A stretch of 64,000 nt of DNA from positions 496,001-560,000 of the forward strand of contig NZ_CP171843.1 in the NCBI RefSeq assembly GCF_048020265.1, written 5' to 3'. The DNA is from Limnohabitans_A sp048020265. Its GTDB lineage: Bacteria; Pseudomonadota; Gammaproteobacteria; Burkholderiales; Burkholderiaceae_C. The position numbers and the translations under genes were made by a program. The notes under the pieces are model-generated. The model did not search any database. It was not told where the DNA came from and saw nothing but the letters and a program-made list of their open reading frames with translations. Positions 23,926 to 32,325 of the stretch are shown here, one piece after another; the first letter of the stretch is position 1; each line of letters starts with the position of its first letter.

Positions 23926-24594
23926 ATGAATCCAGGAGCATTTTTATATAAAGAAAAAATATTTTCTGAGGATGAAATTTATAAAATATCATCCCTTGCA
24001 AAAGATCTTGAAAGTAGCAAGAGAAGCGTTCACTCTGCAGGTGGTACATATTCTGACTTGAAATGGTTTCAGGTTGATTTAAGTAAAGATTTTGCCTTTT
24101 GTGAGACCATCTTGTCTGAGCTGGCGACCTCAGAACCCGAATTACTTGTCTTCTATTATTTGGAGCCCGGTGCAACGTTGCATCCACATAGAGATTTGAC
24201 AGGCGCAAGCATGAATAACAGAATTAGGTTTCATGTACCTGTTATAACTAATCCAGGTGTGGAATTTGTTGTGAATAATGAAAAAATTAAGATGGCGCCT
24301 GGAGATTTGTGGTGCTTAGATACTTCCTATGTCCACTCTGTGCGAAATGATGGGGATGAAACAAGAGTTCATGTAATAGTAGAATTAAATATTAATGATG
24401 TAATTAAGAAGAGGCTGCCTGGTGGCTATAAAGCTAAGCTTCATAGCTTTAATTATGCGTTGATTTTGGGTGGTAGTTTTATTAAGGCGGTTTTTGTAAA
24501 TTCCATTAGAAACCCCAAATATTTTCTAGAGCAAATGGGGATGGTGCATAAATTTATTAAATGGAGAGTATTTAAGTCGGAAAAGCCAAAGTGA
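23926..24594 (+). CDS. Aspartyl/asparaginyl beta-hydroxylase-like 2-oxoglutarate oxygenase
   Basis: 222 residues. The iron ligands appear as LHPHRDLTG (about residues 83-91) and YVHSVRNDG (about 137-145), with Arg in DETRVHVIVEL to bind 2-oxoglutarate, and IRFHVPVITNPGVEF between them, the layout of AspH-like jelly-roll oxygenases. The substrate is unknown; in a polysaccharide locus it might hydroxylate a sugar-linked acyl or amino acid group. The gene is AT-rich, unlike both neighbours, so it looks inserted. It overlaps the next gene by 4 bases (GTGA). Confidence 0.75.
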   Translation: MNPGAFLYKEKIFSEDEIYKISSLAKDLESSKRSVHSAGGTYSDLKWFQVDLSKDFAFCETILSELATSEPELLVFYYLEPGATLHPHRDLTGASMNNRIRFHVPVITNPGVEFVVNNEKIKMAPGDLWCLDTSYVHSVRNDGDETRVHVIVELNINDVIKKRLPGGYKAKLHSFNYALILGGSFIKAVFVNSIRNPKYFLEQMGMVHKFIKWRVFKSEKPK

Positions 24595-25826
24595 GAATCT
24601 TAATTTTTTCTCAATGGTTCGATCCTGAGCCAACTTTTAAAGGCTTAATCTTTGCCCGAGAGCTGGTGAGCGAAGGGTTTGATGTGGAGGTGGTCACGGG
24701 CTTCCCCAACTATCCGGGGGGCCGGGTGTATGCAGGCTACAAGATCAAGCTGATCCAGCGCGAATGCATTGACGGTGTGCAGATCACGCGGCTACCGCTG
24801 TACCCCAACCACGATCAATCGGCCATCAAGCGGGTAATGAACTACGCCAGCTTTGCGGCTTCAGCCTTGGTGTATGGCTTGTTCATGGCCAAGCGTGCGG
24901 ATGTGATGTACGCGTATCACCCCCCGCTGACGGTGGGCATTGCCGCCAGCTTGATCCGCTGGGTGCGCGGCATTCCGCTGGTGTATGACATTCAAGACAT
25001 GTGGCCCGACACCTTGCGGGCCACGGGCATGCTGAACAACCCTCGGGCATTGGCTTTGGTGGGGCGCGTGTGCGACTGGGTCTATAAACGGGTGGATCAG
25101 TTGGTGGTCTTGTCGCCGGGGTTCAAGCGTTTGCTGATGGAGCGCGGTGTGTCCGAGAGCAAGATTGACGTGATTTACAACTGGGCCGATGAGTCGGCTC
25201 TGATGTCGCCCGTGGGGGTGGTGCCAGCGGCATTTCCGGCCGTAGATCGCTTCAGGGTGGTGTTTGCGGGCAACATGGGCAAAGCCCAAGCGTTGGATGC
25301 AGTGCTCGATTCTGCTGCGATATTGCAAGCGCGTAGCTCGCGTGCCAGCTTCGTGCTGATAGGCGGGGGCGTGGAGGTGAACCGCTTGAAAGCCCGTGCA
25401 AATGAGATGAAGCTGAGCAATGTGGTGTTTTTGCCGCCGGTGCCGATGTCCGAAGTGGGCACGGTGTTGGCGGCGGCCGATGTGCTGCTCGTTCATTTGC
25501 GCAAAGATCCGTTGTTTGAAATCACCATCCCATCCAAAACGCAGGCGTACATGGCCGTGGGCAAGCCCTTGTTGATGGCGGTCAACGGCGATGCGGCTGA
25601 CTTGGTTCGCCAGGCACGTTGCGGTTTGACCGCAGAGTCAGAAAACCCGCAAGCCCTGGCCGATGCCGTAGATGCCCTTGCGGCAATGCCTGCCGATGAA
25701 CTGTGCACGATGGGTGAGAACGCCAGTCGCTTTTACCGTGAGGCATTGGGGTTGCAAGTGGGTGCCACCAAGTTTGCTGCAGTGTTCGAACGTTTGAGCC
25801 ATAAGGTGCGTGAGGCAGAGAAATGA
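24591..25826 (+). CDS. Glycosyltransferase, WbuB-like (probable L-FucNAc transferase)
   Basis: 411 residues, GTG start. A GT4-family GT-B enzyme: MRILIFSQWFDPEPTFKG and VVTGFPNYPGGRVYAGYK at the N-terminus, then YDIQDMWPDTLRATGML, a signature shared with WbuB proteins found next to fnlABC in E. coli O26-like loci. The C-terminal part has FAGNMGKAQALD and PSKTQAYMAVGKPLL. It likely adds L-FucNAc to the lipid-linked first sugar; this is inferred from family and neighbours. The first 50 or so bases are AT-rich like the preceding gene, then the composition returns to normal. Confidence 0.87.
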   Translation: MRILIFSQWFDPEPTFKGLIFARELVSEGFDVEVVTGFPNYPGGRVYAGYKIKLIQRECIDGVQITRLPLYPNHDQSAIKRVMNYASFAASALVYGLFMAKRADVMYAYHPPLTVGIAASLIRWVRGIPLVYDIQDMWPDTLRATGMLNNPRALALVGRVCDWVYKRVDQLVVLSPGFKRLLMERGVSESKIDVIYNWADESALMSPVGVVPAAFPAVDRFRVVFAGNMGKAQALDAVLDSAAILQARSSRASFVLIGGGVEVNRLKARANEMKLSNVVFLPPVPMSEVGTVLAAADVLLVHLRKDPLFEITIPSKTQAYMAVGKPLLMAVNGDAADLVRQARCGLTAESENPQALADAVDALAAMPADELCTMGENASRFYREALGLQVGATKFAAVFERLSHKVREAEK

Positions 25827-26416
25827 AGCGGTTGTTTGATTTGTTGGCTTCTGCCTTGGGCTTGCTGATGTTGGCCGTGCCTCTGGCTTTGTTGGTCTGG
25901 CAGGTGCGGCGTAAGCTGGGCAGCCCGGTGTTGTTTACCCAGGTTCGCCCCGGCTTGCACGGCAAGCCGTTCAAGATGGTCAAGTTCCGCACCATGACGG
26001 ACGAGCGGGATGCCAGCGGCGCTTTGCTGCACGATGCCCAGCGCCTCACGCCTTTTGGTCGCTGGTTGCGGGCCAGCAGCCTTGACGAGTTGCCCGAGCT
26101 GTGGAATGTGTTGTGCGGCGAGATGAGTCTGGTGGGGCCGCGCCCTTTGCTGATGGAATATCTGCCGCTCTATTCGCCCGAGCAGGCCCGCCGCCACGAG
26201 GTGCGCCCTGGCATCACGGGTTGGGCGCAGGTCAATGGCCGCAACGCCATCAGTTGGGCCGATAAGTTTGCACTGGACGTTTGGTATGTGGACCATCGCA
26301 GCTTGTGGCTCGATGTGCTCATTTTGTGGCTGACAGTGCGCAAGGTGTTGGTGCGCGACGGCATCAGTGCGGCGGGCGAGGCGACGATGCCTAGGTTTGA
26401 GGGGGACAAGTCATGA
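25823..26416 (+). CDS. pglC: Initiating phosphoglycosyl transferase (PglC-like)
   Basis: Transfers a sugar phosphate from UDP-sugar to undecaprenyl phosphate and so begins the repeat unit. 197 residues, the short monotopic type with one re-entrant N-terminal helix (RLFDLLASALGLLMLAVPLALLV in pieces) and the motifs FKMVKFRTMTDERD, SSLDELPELWNVL with the catalytic Asp-Glu pair, SLVGPRPLL and RPGITGWAQVNGRN. Its length and the pglD, pglE and pglF genes behind it suggest UDP-diNAcBac as donor. It overlaps both neighbours by 4 bases. Confidence 0.9.
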   Translation: MKRLFDLLASALGLLMLAVPLALLVWQVRRKLGSPVLFTQVRPGLHGKPFKMVKFRTMTDERDASGALLHDAQRLTPFGRWLRASSLDELPELWNVLCGEMSLVGPRPLLMEYLPLYSPEQARRHEVRPGITGWAQVNGRNAISWADKFALDVWYVDHRSLWLDVLILWLTVRKVLVRDGISAAGEATMPRFEGDKS

Positions 26417-27069
26417 AGTGCTTTGCCATTTTTGGGGCCAGCGGATATGGCCGTGAGGTTTTACCTTTGGTGCGCCAGCAGTTACAGGTCGCTTTGGCGG
26501 CGGGTGATGCTGATTTGGTCTTTGTGGACGACCATCCACCAGCGTCTGTGGTGAACGGGCAGCGGGTGCTGACTTATGCACAGTGGCTGAGAGAGCCCGC
26601 CAGCAGCCGACACATGAATGTGGCCATTGCCAACAGCCGTGTGCGCGAGCAGTTGGTGCAGCGTTGCGTGGCCGATGGGGTACAGTTTTTTGAGGCGCGG
26701 GCGGCCAATGTGGTGCAGCTCGATGAGGTTCAGCTGGGCGAGGGCGCGGTGTTGTGCCCCTTTGTCACGCTGACCAGTAACATCCGCATTGGCAGGCATT
26801 TCCACGCCAACATTTACAGCTATGTGGCGCACGATTGTGTGGTGGGTGACTTTGTGACCTTTGCCCCTAGCGTGATGTGCAACGGCAATGTGCACGTTGA
26901 GGACCATGCCTACATTGGCACGGGCGCGGTGATCAAGCAGGGCCTGCCGGGGGTACCTTTGGTCATTGGCCGCGGCGCGGTGGTGGGCATGGGGGCGGTG
27001 GTGACCAAGAGCGTGCCACCGGGCGTGACAGTGGTGGGCAATCCGGCACGACCTTTGATCAAAAACTGA
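26413..27069 (+). CDS. pglD: UDP-amino-sugar N-acetyltransferase (PglD-like)
   Basis: Would acetylate the 4-amino group made by PglE. 218 residues: an N-terminal Rossmann-like part (AIFGASGYGREVLPLV) binding the UDP-sugar and a C-terminal left-handed beta-helix with hexapeptide repeats (VQLGEGAVLCPFVTL, IRIGRHFHANIYSYV). The YVAHDCVVGDFV stretch carries the His typical of PglD. It ends VTVVGNPARPLIK. Overlaps pglC by 4 bases and leads into pglE after 9 bases. Confidence 0.88.
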   Translation: MKCFAIFGASGYGREVLPLVRQQLQVALAAGDADLVFVDDHPPASVVNGQRVLTYAQWLREPASSRHMNVAIANSRVREQLVQRCVADGVQFFEARAANVVQLDEVQLGEGAVLCPFVTLTSNIRIGRHFHANIYSYVAHDCVVGDFVTFAPSVMCNGNVHVEDHAYIGTGAVIKQGLPGVPLVIGRGAVVGMGAVVTKSVPPGVTVVGNPARPLIKN

Positions 27070-27078
27070 AGAGACGAA

Positions 27079-28290
27079 ATGCTGAACACTCCCTTTTCCC
27101 CCTGGCCCAGTTTCACCCCCGAAGAGGCTGACTCAGTGCACCGCGTGGTGATGTCCAACAAGGTCAACTATTGGACGGGCACCGAAACCCGCGAGTTTGA
27201 AAAAGAGTTTGCCGCTTGGTGTGGTACGGCGCATGCCGTAGCGCTGGCCAATGGCACGCTCGCGCTCGATGTGGCGCTGAAGGCTTTGGGCGTGGGGCCG
27301 GGCGATGAGGTGGTCGTCACGCCGCGCACCTTCATTGCGTCGATTTCGTGTGTAGTAAACGCAGGTGCGGTGCCTGTGTTTGCCGATGTGGAGGCGGACA
27401 GCGGCAATATTTCTGCCCGCACGATTGCGGCGGTGTTGTCCCCCCGGACCAAGGCCGTGGTGTGCGTGCATTTGGCGGGCTGGCCCTGCGACATGGACCC
27501 GATCATGGTGCTGGCGGCTGAGCGTGGCCTTAAAGTGATTGAGGATTGCGCCCAGGCGCATGGGGCGAGGTACAAAGGGCGGCCTGTGGGCAGCATCGGC
27601 CATGTGGGGGCCTGGAGTTTTTGCCAGGACAAGATCATGACCACGGGCGGCGAGGGCGGCATGGTGACTACCAATGACGAGGCTTTGTGGCGGGCGATGT
27701 GGTCGTTTAAGGACCATGGCAAGAGTTACGAGGCGGTGTATGAGCGCCAGCACCCACCGGGTTTCAGGTGGTTGCATGAGAGCTTTGGCACCAATTGGCG
27801 CATGCTTGAGATGCAAGCCGTGATTGGGCGCATTCAGTTGCGGCGCATGAACGATTGGGCTGCAGCTCGTAAACACAACGCGCAAGCCATTTGGTCTGCT
27901 TGTGCAGAGTTTGCGGCTTTGCGCGTCCCGCAGGTCAAGTGCGCCAGTTGCCCGGGTGGCTGTGCAGCGGCGGGCGCGACTTGCGAGCATGCGCATTACA
28001 AGTGCTATGCCTATGTGCAGCCTGAGCGCTTGGCCTCGGGTTGGACTCGTGACAGGATTGTTGAGGCGATCATGGCCGAGGGCGTGCCTTGTTACCAAGG
28101 GTCTTGCTCTGAGGTGTATTTGGAAAAAGCGTTTGAAGGCACGGGCTGGCGGCCAGAGTTTCGTTTGCCAGTGGCCAGGGCGTTAGGCGAGACGTCCATC
28201 ATGTTTTTGGTGCACCCGACTTTGACCCAAGCCGAGATCGATAAAACGTGTGAATTGATTCGTAAAGTGATGGTTCAGGCCACTGTCTGA
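27079..28290 (+). CDS. pglE: UDP-4-keto-sugar aminotransferase (PglE-like, DegT family)
   Basis: PLP enzyme that puts an amino group on C4 of UDP-4-keto-6-deoxy-GlcNAc. 403 residues. Motifs: VALANGTLALDVALKAL, TPRTFIASISC, VHLAGWPCDMDPI, EDCAQAHGA and SFCQDKIMTTGGEGG with the PLP lysine. Residues about 288-311 hold an unusual Cys-rich insertion (KCASCPGGC, then TCEHAHYKC) that would fit a metal site. It lies between pglD and pglF on the same strand. GAGACGAA seven bases before the ATG is a fair ribosome site. Confidence 0.9.
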   Translation: MLNTPFSPWPSFTPEEADSVHRVVMSNKVNYWTGTETREFEKEFAAWCGTAHAVALANGTLALDVALKALGVGPGDEVVVTPRTFIASISCVVNAGAVPVFADVEADSGNISARTIAAVLSPRTKAVVCVHLAGWPCDMDPIMVLAAERGLKVIEDCAQAHGARYKGRPVGSIGHVGAWSFCQDKIMTTGGEGGMVTTNDEALWRAMWSFKDHGKSYEAVYERQHPPGFRWLHESFGTNWRMLEMQAVIGRIQLRRMNDWAAARKHNAQAIWSACAEFAALRVPQVKCASCPGGCAAAGATCEHAHYKCYAYVQPERLASGWTRDRIVEAIMAEGVPCYQGSCSEVYLEKAFEGTGWRPEFRLPVARALGETSIMFLVHPTLTQAEIDKTCELIRKVMVQATV

Positions 28291-28321
28291 GCCATTTCAC
28301 AAGTGTGTTTCCGGTTTTAAG

Positions 28322-30262
28322 ATGAGCTTATCTTTTTTGACTGACTATCTGTTGATGCTGCCACGCCCGCTCAAGCGGTCGTTGGCTTTAGGGGCCGACG
28401 CGTTTGTCTGCGCCATCACGGTGTGGATGGCCTTCAACTTGCGTCTGGAGTCGTGGACGGCTTGGTCGCCCGCGCACTTCACGGCATTTGTGGTTGCCGT
28501 GGCATTTGCATTGCCGCTGTTCATTGTGTTTGGTCTGTACCGGGCCATCTTCCGTTATGCGGGCTTGCCTGCTTTGATGACGGTGTTGAAGGCAGTGGCG
28601 CTTTACGCTTTGCTTTATTGTTTGGCGTTTGCTGTGGTGGGCGTGCCAGGGGTGCCACGCTCTGTGGGCGTTTTGCAGCCATTGCTGCTGCTGTTGGGCG
28701 TCACGCTGTCGCGGGCGTTTGTGCGTTATTGGTTAGGGGGTATTTATCTGGGCATCGTGCACCGCGAGCGATTGCCTCAAGTGTTGATTTACGGTGCAGG
28801 CTCTGCTGGGCGGCAATTGGCCGCGGCGCTAAAGACCAGCCCCGAGCTGGTGGTGGTGGGCTTGCTGGACGACGATGACCGTTTGCATGGGCAGGTGCTC
28901 AATGGCTTGAAAATTTTTGACCCTGCAGAGATCGTGAGCGTGGTGAATAAGTTGCGCGTGACGCAGGTGTTTTTGGCCATTCCGTCGGTGTCACGTGCCA
29001 GGCGCAATGAGATTTTGGAGCAGATACGCGCTGCCCATGTGCAGGTGCGCACTTTGCCTGGTTTGATGGATTTGGCGCAAGGCAAGGTGCAGGTGTCTGA
29101 CCTAAAAGAGTTGGACATCGAAGACTTGCTGGGCCGCGACCCGGTGCCTCCCAACCCCTTGATGCTGGCCAAGAACATCACGGGCAAGGTGGTGATGGTG
29201 ACAGGAGCGGGAGGCTCGATTGGCTCAGAGTTGTGCCGGCAGATTTTGCGCGTGGGGCCGACAACCTTGTTGTTAGTTGAGTTGACAGAGTTTGCGCTGT
29301 ATTCGATCCACCAGGAGTTGGAGCATTGGGTGGCAGAGTCTTCGTTGGATGGCGTGACTTTGGTGCCATTGCTGGCCAGTGTGCGTGATGCCGTGCGCAT
29401 GGGCGAAATATTGGGCACCTGGAAGCCAAGCACGGTGTACCACGCAGCCGCTTACAAGCATGTGCCCCTTGTGGAGCACAACCCGGCTGAGGGCGTCAAG
29501 AACAATGTGATGGGAACTTTGATCACGGCACTGCAGTCAGCTTTGCATGGGGTCAGCGATTTCGTGTTGGTGAGTACCGACAAGGCCGTGCGCCCGACAA
29601 ATGTGATGGGGGCCAGCAAACGTCTGGCCGAGATGGTGCTGCAGTCCCACGCTGCTGTGATGCATGAGCGAAGTGGCAAGACCTGTTTCAGCATGGTGAG
29701 ATTTGGCAATGTGCTGGGTTCTTCGGGCTCGGTGGTGCCGCTGTTTCGCAAGCAGATCAAAGAGGGTGGACCGATCACCTTGACGGACGAGCGGATCACT
29801 CGTTACTTTATGACCATTCCTGAGGCGGCACAGTTGGTGATTCAGGCGGGTGCCATGGCCACTGGGGGAGATGTGTTTGTGCTGGACATGGGTGAGCCGG
29901 TGAAGATCATCGATTTGGCCAAGCGCATGGTCGAGTTGTCGGGCTTGGGCCTGAAGGATGAGGCCAACCCCGCAGGTGACATTGAGATACGGATCACGGG
30001 CTTGCGCCCCGGAGAAAAGCTGTACGAGGAGTTGTTGATTGGCGACAACCCGATGCCTACCCACCACGCGCGCATCATGAAAGCGCACGAAGACTTTTTG
30101 CCTTGGGAGCAGCTGCAACCGAAACTGAATGAATTGAACCTGGTCTTGGACATCAACGATGTCCCCCGGATTCGCGCCCTGCTCAAAGTTTTGGTGCCGG
30201 GCTACCAACCTGATGGAGGTGTGGTGGATTGGGTGTGGATGGAGCACGCCAAATCTGAGTGA
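28322..30262 (+). CDS. pglF: UDP-GlcNAc 4,6-dehydratase, membrane-bound (PglF/WbpM)
   Basis: Makes UDP-4-keto-6-deoxy-GlcNAc, the start of diNAcBac and related sugars. 646 residues: four N-terminal membrane helices (about 20-130), a first nucleotide-binding domain (YGAGSAGRQLAAAL, about 157-170) and the catalytic dehydratase domain with VTGAGGSIGSELCRQI (about 291), HAAAYKHVPLVEHNP and STDKAVRPTNVMGASKRLAE (the Met/Lys pair replacing Tyr/Lys). The build is that of WbpM/CapD/PglF. A strong terminator follows, so this closes the operon that runs through pglCDE. Confidence 0.93.
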   Translation: MSLSFLTDYLLMLPRPLKRSLALGADAFVCAITVWMAFNLRLESWTAWSPAHFTAFVVAVAFALPLFIVFGLYRAIFRYAGLPALMTVLKAVALYALLYCLAFAVVGVPGVPRSVGVLQPLLLLLGVTLSRAFVRYWLGGIYLGIVHRERLPQVLIYGAGSAGRQLAAALKTSPELVVVGLLDDDDRLHGQVLNGLKIFDPAEIVSVVNKLRVTQVFLAIPSVSRARRNEILEQIRAAHVQVRTLPGLMDLAQGKVQVSDLKELDIEDLLGRDPVPPNPLMLAKNITGKVVMVTGAGGSIGSELCRQILRVGPTTLLLVELTEFALYSIHQELEHWVAESSLDGVTLVPLLASVRDAVRMGEILGTWKPSTVYHAAAYKHVPLVEHNPAEGVKNNVMGTLITALQSALHGVSDFVLVSTDKAVRPTNVMGASKRLAEMVLQSHAAVMHERSGKTCFSMVRFGNVLGSSGSVVPLFRKQIKEGGPITLTDERITRYFMTIPEAAQLVIQAGAMATGGDVFVLDMGEPVKIIDLAKRMVELSGLGLKDEANPAGDIEIRITGLRPGEKLYEELLIGDNPMPTHHARIMKAHEDFLPWEQLQPKLNELNLVLDINDVPRIRALLKVLVPGYQPDGGVVDWVWMEHAKSE

Positions 30263-30289
30263 CAACGTAGCAAGTGCGAGATATTTTTC

Positions 30290-30320
30290 AACCAAGGAGC
30301 CTCAGGGCTCCTTGGTTGTT
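30290..30320 (+). terminator. Intrinsic terminator after pglF
   Basis: AACCAAGGAGCC (30290-30301), loop TCAG, GGCTCCTTGGTT (30306-30317), then GTTTGT. The 12-bp stem is perfect; the T run is broken by G. Confidence 0.8.
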
Positions 30321-30727
30321 TGTGGGTCGGGTGTATTGGCCATCTAAAGCGCCGTCATGAGTGTTAAGTAATGCACATGGCCAGGTGAACCCCGGTGGAA
30401 ATCATCATGTGTTGAGTTGAGCGGTCTTTGGAGCCCGACAAAAAGAGCTGTGTTTCTGTCACCACCGATTGGACACGCTGGGGCAAGGTGGGCGATGAAG
30501 TGACCAGCAGCAGGGCCATTGGATCCGCTGGAAAACCGCTACCCCGTGCCGACCCCAGAGGCCGTTGGTTGTTATGAGGGCGTGATTGTGTTGGGCGGAG
30601 CGACGCAGCACACGGGCAGTTACCAAACGCATGCTCAGATGACGCGCTCACCCGGTGGCCAGCGAATGGCTTTTACAATGCCTTCCACGCCCCTTGTGTT
30701 GGGGGCCATTCAAAGCGCTAGATACAT
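30321..30727 (+). other. Spacer between the pglF terminator and rfbA
   Basis: 407 bases with a gene remnant (30504-30700, listed apart) and no intact gene. The bases before rfbA (CAAAGCGCTAGATACAT) give no clear ribosome site. No palindrome of the REP family is present. Confidence 0.5.
30504..30700 (+). pseudogene. Fragment of a YdcF/ElyC-type (DUF218) gene
   Basis: The frame from 30519 reads DPLENRYPVPTPEA and then EGVIVLGGATQH, the start of the DUF218 domain, and GGQRMAF further on fits the same family. Such proteins are 200-260 residues long and act in envelope maintenance; here only about 60 residues remain, with an in-frame stop upstream at 30501 and no continuation of the domain. The rest seems deleted or replaced by the rfbA promoter region. 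Confidence 0.45.
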
Positions 30728-31600
30728 ATGACAAATCGCAAAGGCATCATCCTCGCTGGTGGCTCCGGCTCCCGGCTGTACCCCGTGACACAGTCGGTCA
30801 GCAAGCAGCTGATGCCGGTGTATGACAAACCCATGGTGTATTACCCGCTGACCACGCTGATGTTGGCGGGTATTCGGGATGTGTTGTTGATCAGCACGCC
30901 GCAAGACACGCCCCGATTCGCCGAGCTGTTGGGCGACGGCAGCCAGTGGGGCATGAACATCCAATATGCGGTGCAACCCAGCCCCGATGGTTTGGCGCAG
31001 GCTTTCATCATTGGCAAGGACTTTGTGGGCAACAACCCGAGTGCGCTGGTGCTGGGGGACAACATTTATTACGGGCATGACCTCGTCAAGTTGTTGGCCA
31101 ATGCGAACGACCACCGCAGCGGCGCGAGCGTGTTTGCTTACCATGTGCACGACCCGGAGCGCTATGGTGTGGTGGAGTTTGATGGGGCGTTTAAGGCGCT
31201 GAGCATTGAAGAAAAGCCCAAACAACCCAAGAGCAACTACGCGGTGACGGGCTTGTATTTTTACGACAATCAAGTGTGTGACATTGCGGCTGACATCAAG
31301 CCTTCACCGCGCGGCGAATTGGAAATCACCGATGTGAACAAGCGGTACTTGGCGCTGGGGCAGCTCAATGTCGAGATCATGGGCCGGGGCTATGCCTGGC
31401 TGGACACCGGCACGCACGACAGTTTGCTGGAGGCGGCAGGCTTTATTGCCACGCTGCAAAAGCGTCAGGGCTTGATGGTGGCCTGCCCCGAAGAGATTGC
31501 CTTCGCCCAAAAGTGGATCGATGCCGCCGCCGTGCAGAAACTGGCAGCGCCTTTGGCCAAGAATGGCTACGGGGTGTACTTGATGAACTTGATCAAATAA
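30728..31600 (+). CDS. rfbA: Glucose-1-phosphate thymidylyltransferase
   Basis: Makes dTDP-glucose from dTTP and glucose-1-phosphate, the entry to dTDP-6-deoxysugars. 290 residues: GIILAGGSGSRLYPVTQS near the N-terminus with the catalytic Arg, QLMPVYDKPMVYYPL, LGDNIYYG and the GRGYAWLDTGTHDSLLEA block. Full length for RmlA. rfbC follows after 2 bases. In this locus dTDP-glucose would feed WecE through an RmlB encoded elsewhere. Confidence 0.95.
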   Translation: MTNRKGIILAGGSGSRLYPVTQSVSKQLMPVYDKPMVYYPLTTLMLAGIRDVLLISTPQDTPRFAELLGDGSQWGMNIQYAVQPSPDGLAQAFIIGKDFVGNNPSALVLGDNIYYGHDLVKLLANANDHRSGASVFAYHVHDPERYGVVEFDGAFKALSIEEKPKQPKSNYAVTGLYFYDNQVCDIAADIKPSPRGELEITDVNKRYLALGQLNVEIMGRGYAWLDTGTHDSLLEAAGFIATLQKRQGLMVACPEEIAFAQKWIDAAAVQKLAAPLAKNGYGVYLMNLIK

Positions 31601-31602
31601 AT

Positions 31603-32175
31603 ATGCCATTCACCGCCACCCCTACCGCTATTGCCGATGTGTTGATTTTGGAGCCCAAGGTCTTTGGCGATGCGCGGGGCTTTTTTTATGAGAGCTTCAA
31701 CGCGCGCGATTTCGCTCAAGCCACGGGCTTGGATGTGCGCTTTGTGCAGGACAACCACAGCAAGTCGGCCAAAGGTGTATTGCGGGGTTTGCATTACCAA
31801 ATTCAGCACCCGCAGGGCAAACTGGTGCGGGTGACGCAGGGCGAGGTGTTTGACGTGGTGGTGGACTTGCGTCGCAACTCGGACACGTTTGGTCAATGGA
31901 GTGGCGCGCATTTGAGCGCAGACAACCACCGCCAGCTGTGGGTGCCGCCGGGCTTTGCGCATGGGTTTGTGGTGTTGAGCGAGAGTGCGGAGTTTTTATA
32001 CAAGACGACCGATTATTGGTTCCCGGAGCACGAGCGCAGTTTGCTATGGAACGACCCGGCGGTTGGCATTGACTGGCCGATTGACTTTAAGCCGCAGTTG
32101 GCAGCCAAAGACCAAGCGGGCAAGTTGCTGCGCGAAGCCGATGTGTTTGAAAGCTCCCTGCGCGCGTCCGCCTAA
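31603..32175 (+). CDS. rfbC: dTDP-4-dehydrorhamnose 3,5-epimerase
   Basis: Third step of dTDP-L-rhamnose synthesis. 190 residues from ATG 31603. Cupin fold with the motifs DARGFFYESFN, DNHSKSAKGVLRGLHYQ (catalytic His) and WVPPGFAHGFVVLSE. It is paired with rfbA, but rfbB and rfbD are missing from the window, so the genome must hold them elsewhere if rhamnose is made. Three REP-like repeats follow its stop. Confidence 0.95.
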   Translation: MPFTATPTAIADVLILEPKVFGDARGFFYESFNARDFAQATGLDVRFVQDNHSKSAKGVLRGLHYQIQHPQGKLVRVTQGEVFDVVVDLRRNSDTFGQWSGAHLSADNHRQLWVPPGFAHGFVVLSESAEFLYKTTDYWFPEHERSLLWNDPAVGIDWPIDFKPQLAAKDQAGKLLREADVFESSLRASA

Positions 32176-32230
32176 TTAGGATTAATTGGGGTCAGATCCC
32201 AATTTTTTCAAGGAAGACGGCGTTGTTTTT

Positions 32231-32258
32231 TGTGGGAGCTAGCCCCTGCTCGCGAATG
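32231..32258 (+). repeat. REP-like palindrome, copy 6
   Basis: TGTGGGAGCTAGCCCCTGCT followed by CGCGAATG, 55 bases after the rfbC stop. First of three copies within 125 bases. Confidence 0.82.
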
Positions 32259-32281
32259 TCTGGCAAATCAACGCTGCACGT

Positions 32282-32309
32282 ATTCGGCCGCAGGGGCGGC
32301 CTCCCACAA
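32282..32309 (-). repeat. REP-like palindrome, copy 7
   Basis: On the minus strand: TTGTGGGAGGCCGCCCCTGC followed by GGCCGAAT, with GGCCGC / GCGGCC arms. It faces copy 6. Confidence 0.82.
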
Positions 32310-32325
32310 AGAGGGGCTTGTTATA

